In this document: positions 5,839-5,861 of the stretch, piece by piece
How positions within the stretch are numbered: the first letter of the stretch is position 1
How the letters are laid out: each line of letters opens with the position of its first letter
Assembly: GCA_012515695.1 (NCBI GenBank)
Contig: JAAYXX010000128.1
Span: 1-5,861, forward strand
Direction of reading: 5' to 3'
From: Chloroflexota bacterium
GTDB taxonomy: Bacteria; Chloroflexota; Anaerolineae; UBA1429
Length of the DNA: 5,861 nt
The notes under the pieces: generated by a model
Seen by the model: the letters and a program-made list of their open reading frames with translations, nothing else
Told to the model about the DNA's origin: nothing
Databases searched by the model: none
Program-made: the position numbers and the translations under genes

Positions 5839-5861
5839 CAGTGGATCACCCTCATCCGCCC

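Noticed and set aside
5736..5861. Frameshifted or read-through LuxR-type helix-turn-helix after the receiver
   Set aside because: The frame downstream of the stop is open to the window edge, but its translation is Arg/Pro/His-rich with no LTxRE-like motif, and the region holds a minus-strand terminator. The receiver ends naturally at its last helix.

Overview
The window holds two gene units transcribed away from each other, separated by a structured 530-base intergenic region. The moderately GC-rich coding style, a LysN-like aminotransferase and a very large soluble multi-PAS hybrid kinase with a NarL-type kinase core suggest an environmental bacterium. Chloroflexota is my best guess, but this rests on protein style alone and is tentative.

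Left side (1-596, minus strand): the N-terminal half of a PLP-dependent class I/II aminotransferase of the LysN (2-aminoadipate / branched-chain amino acid aminotransferase) type. It runs off the left edge and has a clear Shine-Dalgarno. Intergenic region (597-1126): two sigma70-type promoters stand back to back. The leftward one (TTGACG, 17-base spacer, TACAAT) serves the aminotransferase. The rightward one (TTGACA, 18-base spacer, TACACT) serves the signalling operon. Each would produce an mRNA leader of more than 200 nt, and both leaders contain inverted repeats. The most striking is a 10-bp stem at 1044-1086 enclosing a perfect 14-bp palindrome.

Right side (1127-5735, plus strand): a 66-codon protein with a Cys2His2 metal-site pattern resembling DUF1059 is followed after 19 bases by a 1462-residue hybrid histidine kinase. 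The kinase has eight PAS domains, a HisKA_3 dimerisation/phosphoacceptor domain, a HATPase_c domain, an Ala/Glu-rich linker, and a C-terminal NarL-type receiver with no DNA-binding domain. The start of the kinase lacks an obvious Shine-Dalgarno. A seven-codon mini-ORF overlaps the stop of the small gene (TGATG) and the start of the kinase (ATGA), which suggests translational coupling.

Far right (5736-5861): a weak possible terminator for the kinase, then a convincing intrinsic terminator on the minus strand that must end a convergent gene lying beyond the window.

The working model is a cytoplasmic multi-input sensor co-expressed with a small putative zinc-binding protein. Its signal is passed to a built-in receiver and probably on to a partner encoded elsewhere. 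Nothing proves a functional link to the divergent aminotransferase except the shared promoter region. I see no defence system, mobile element, CRISPR array or RNA gene.
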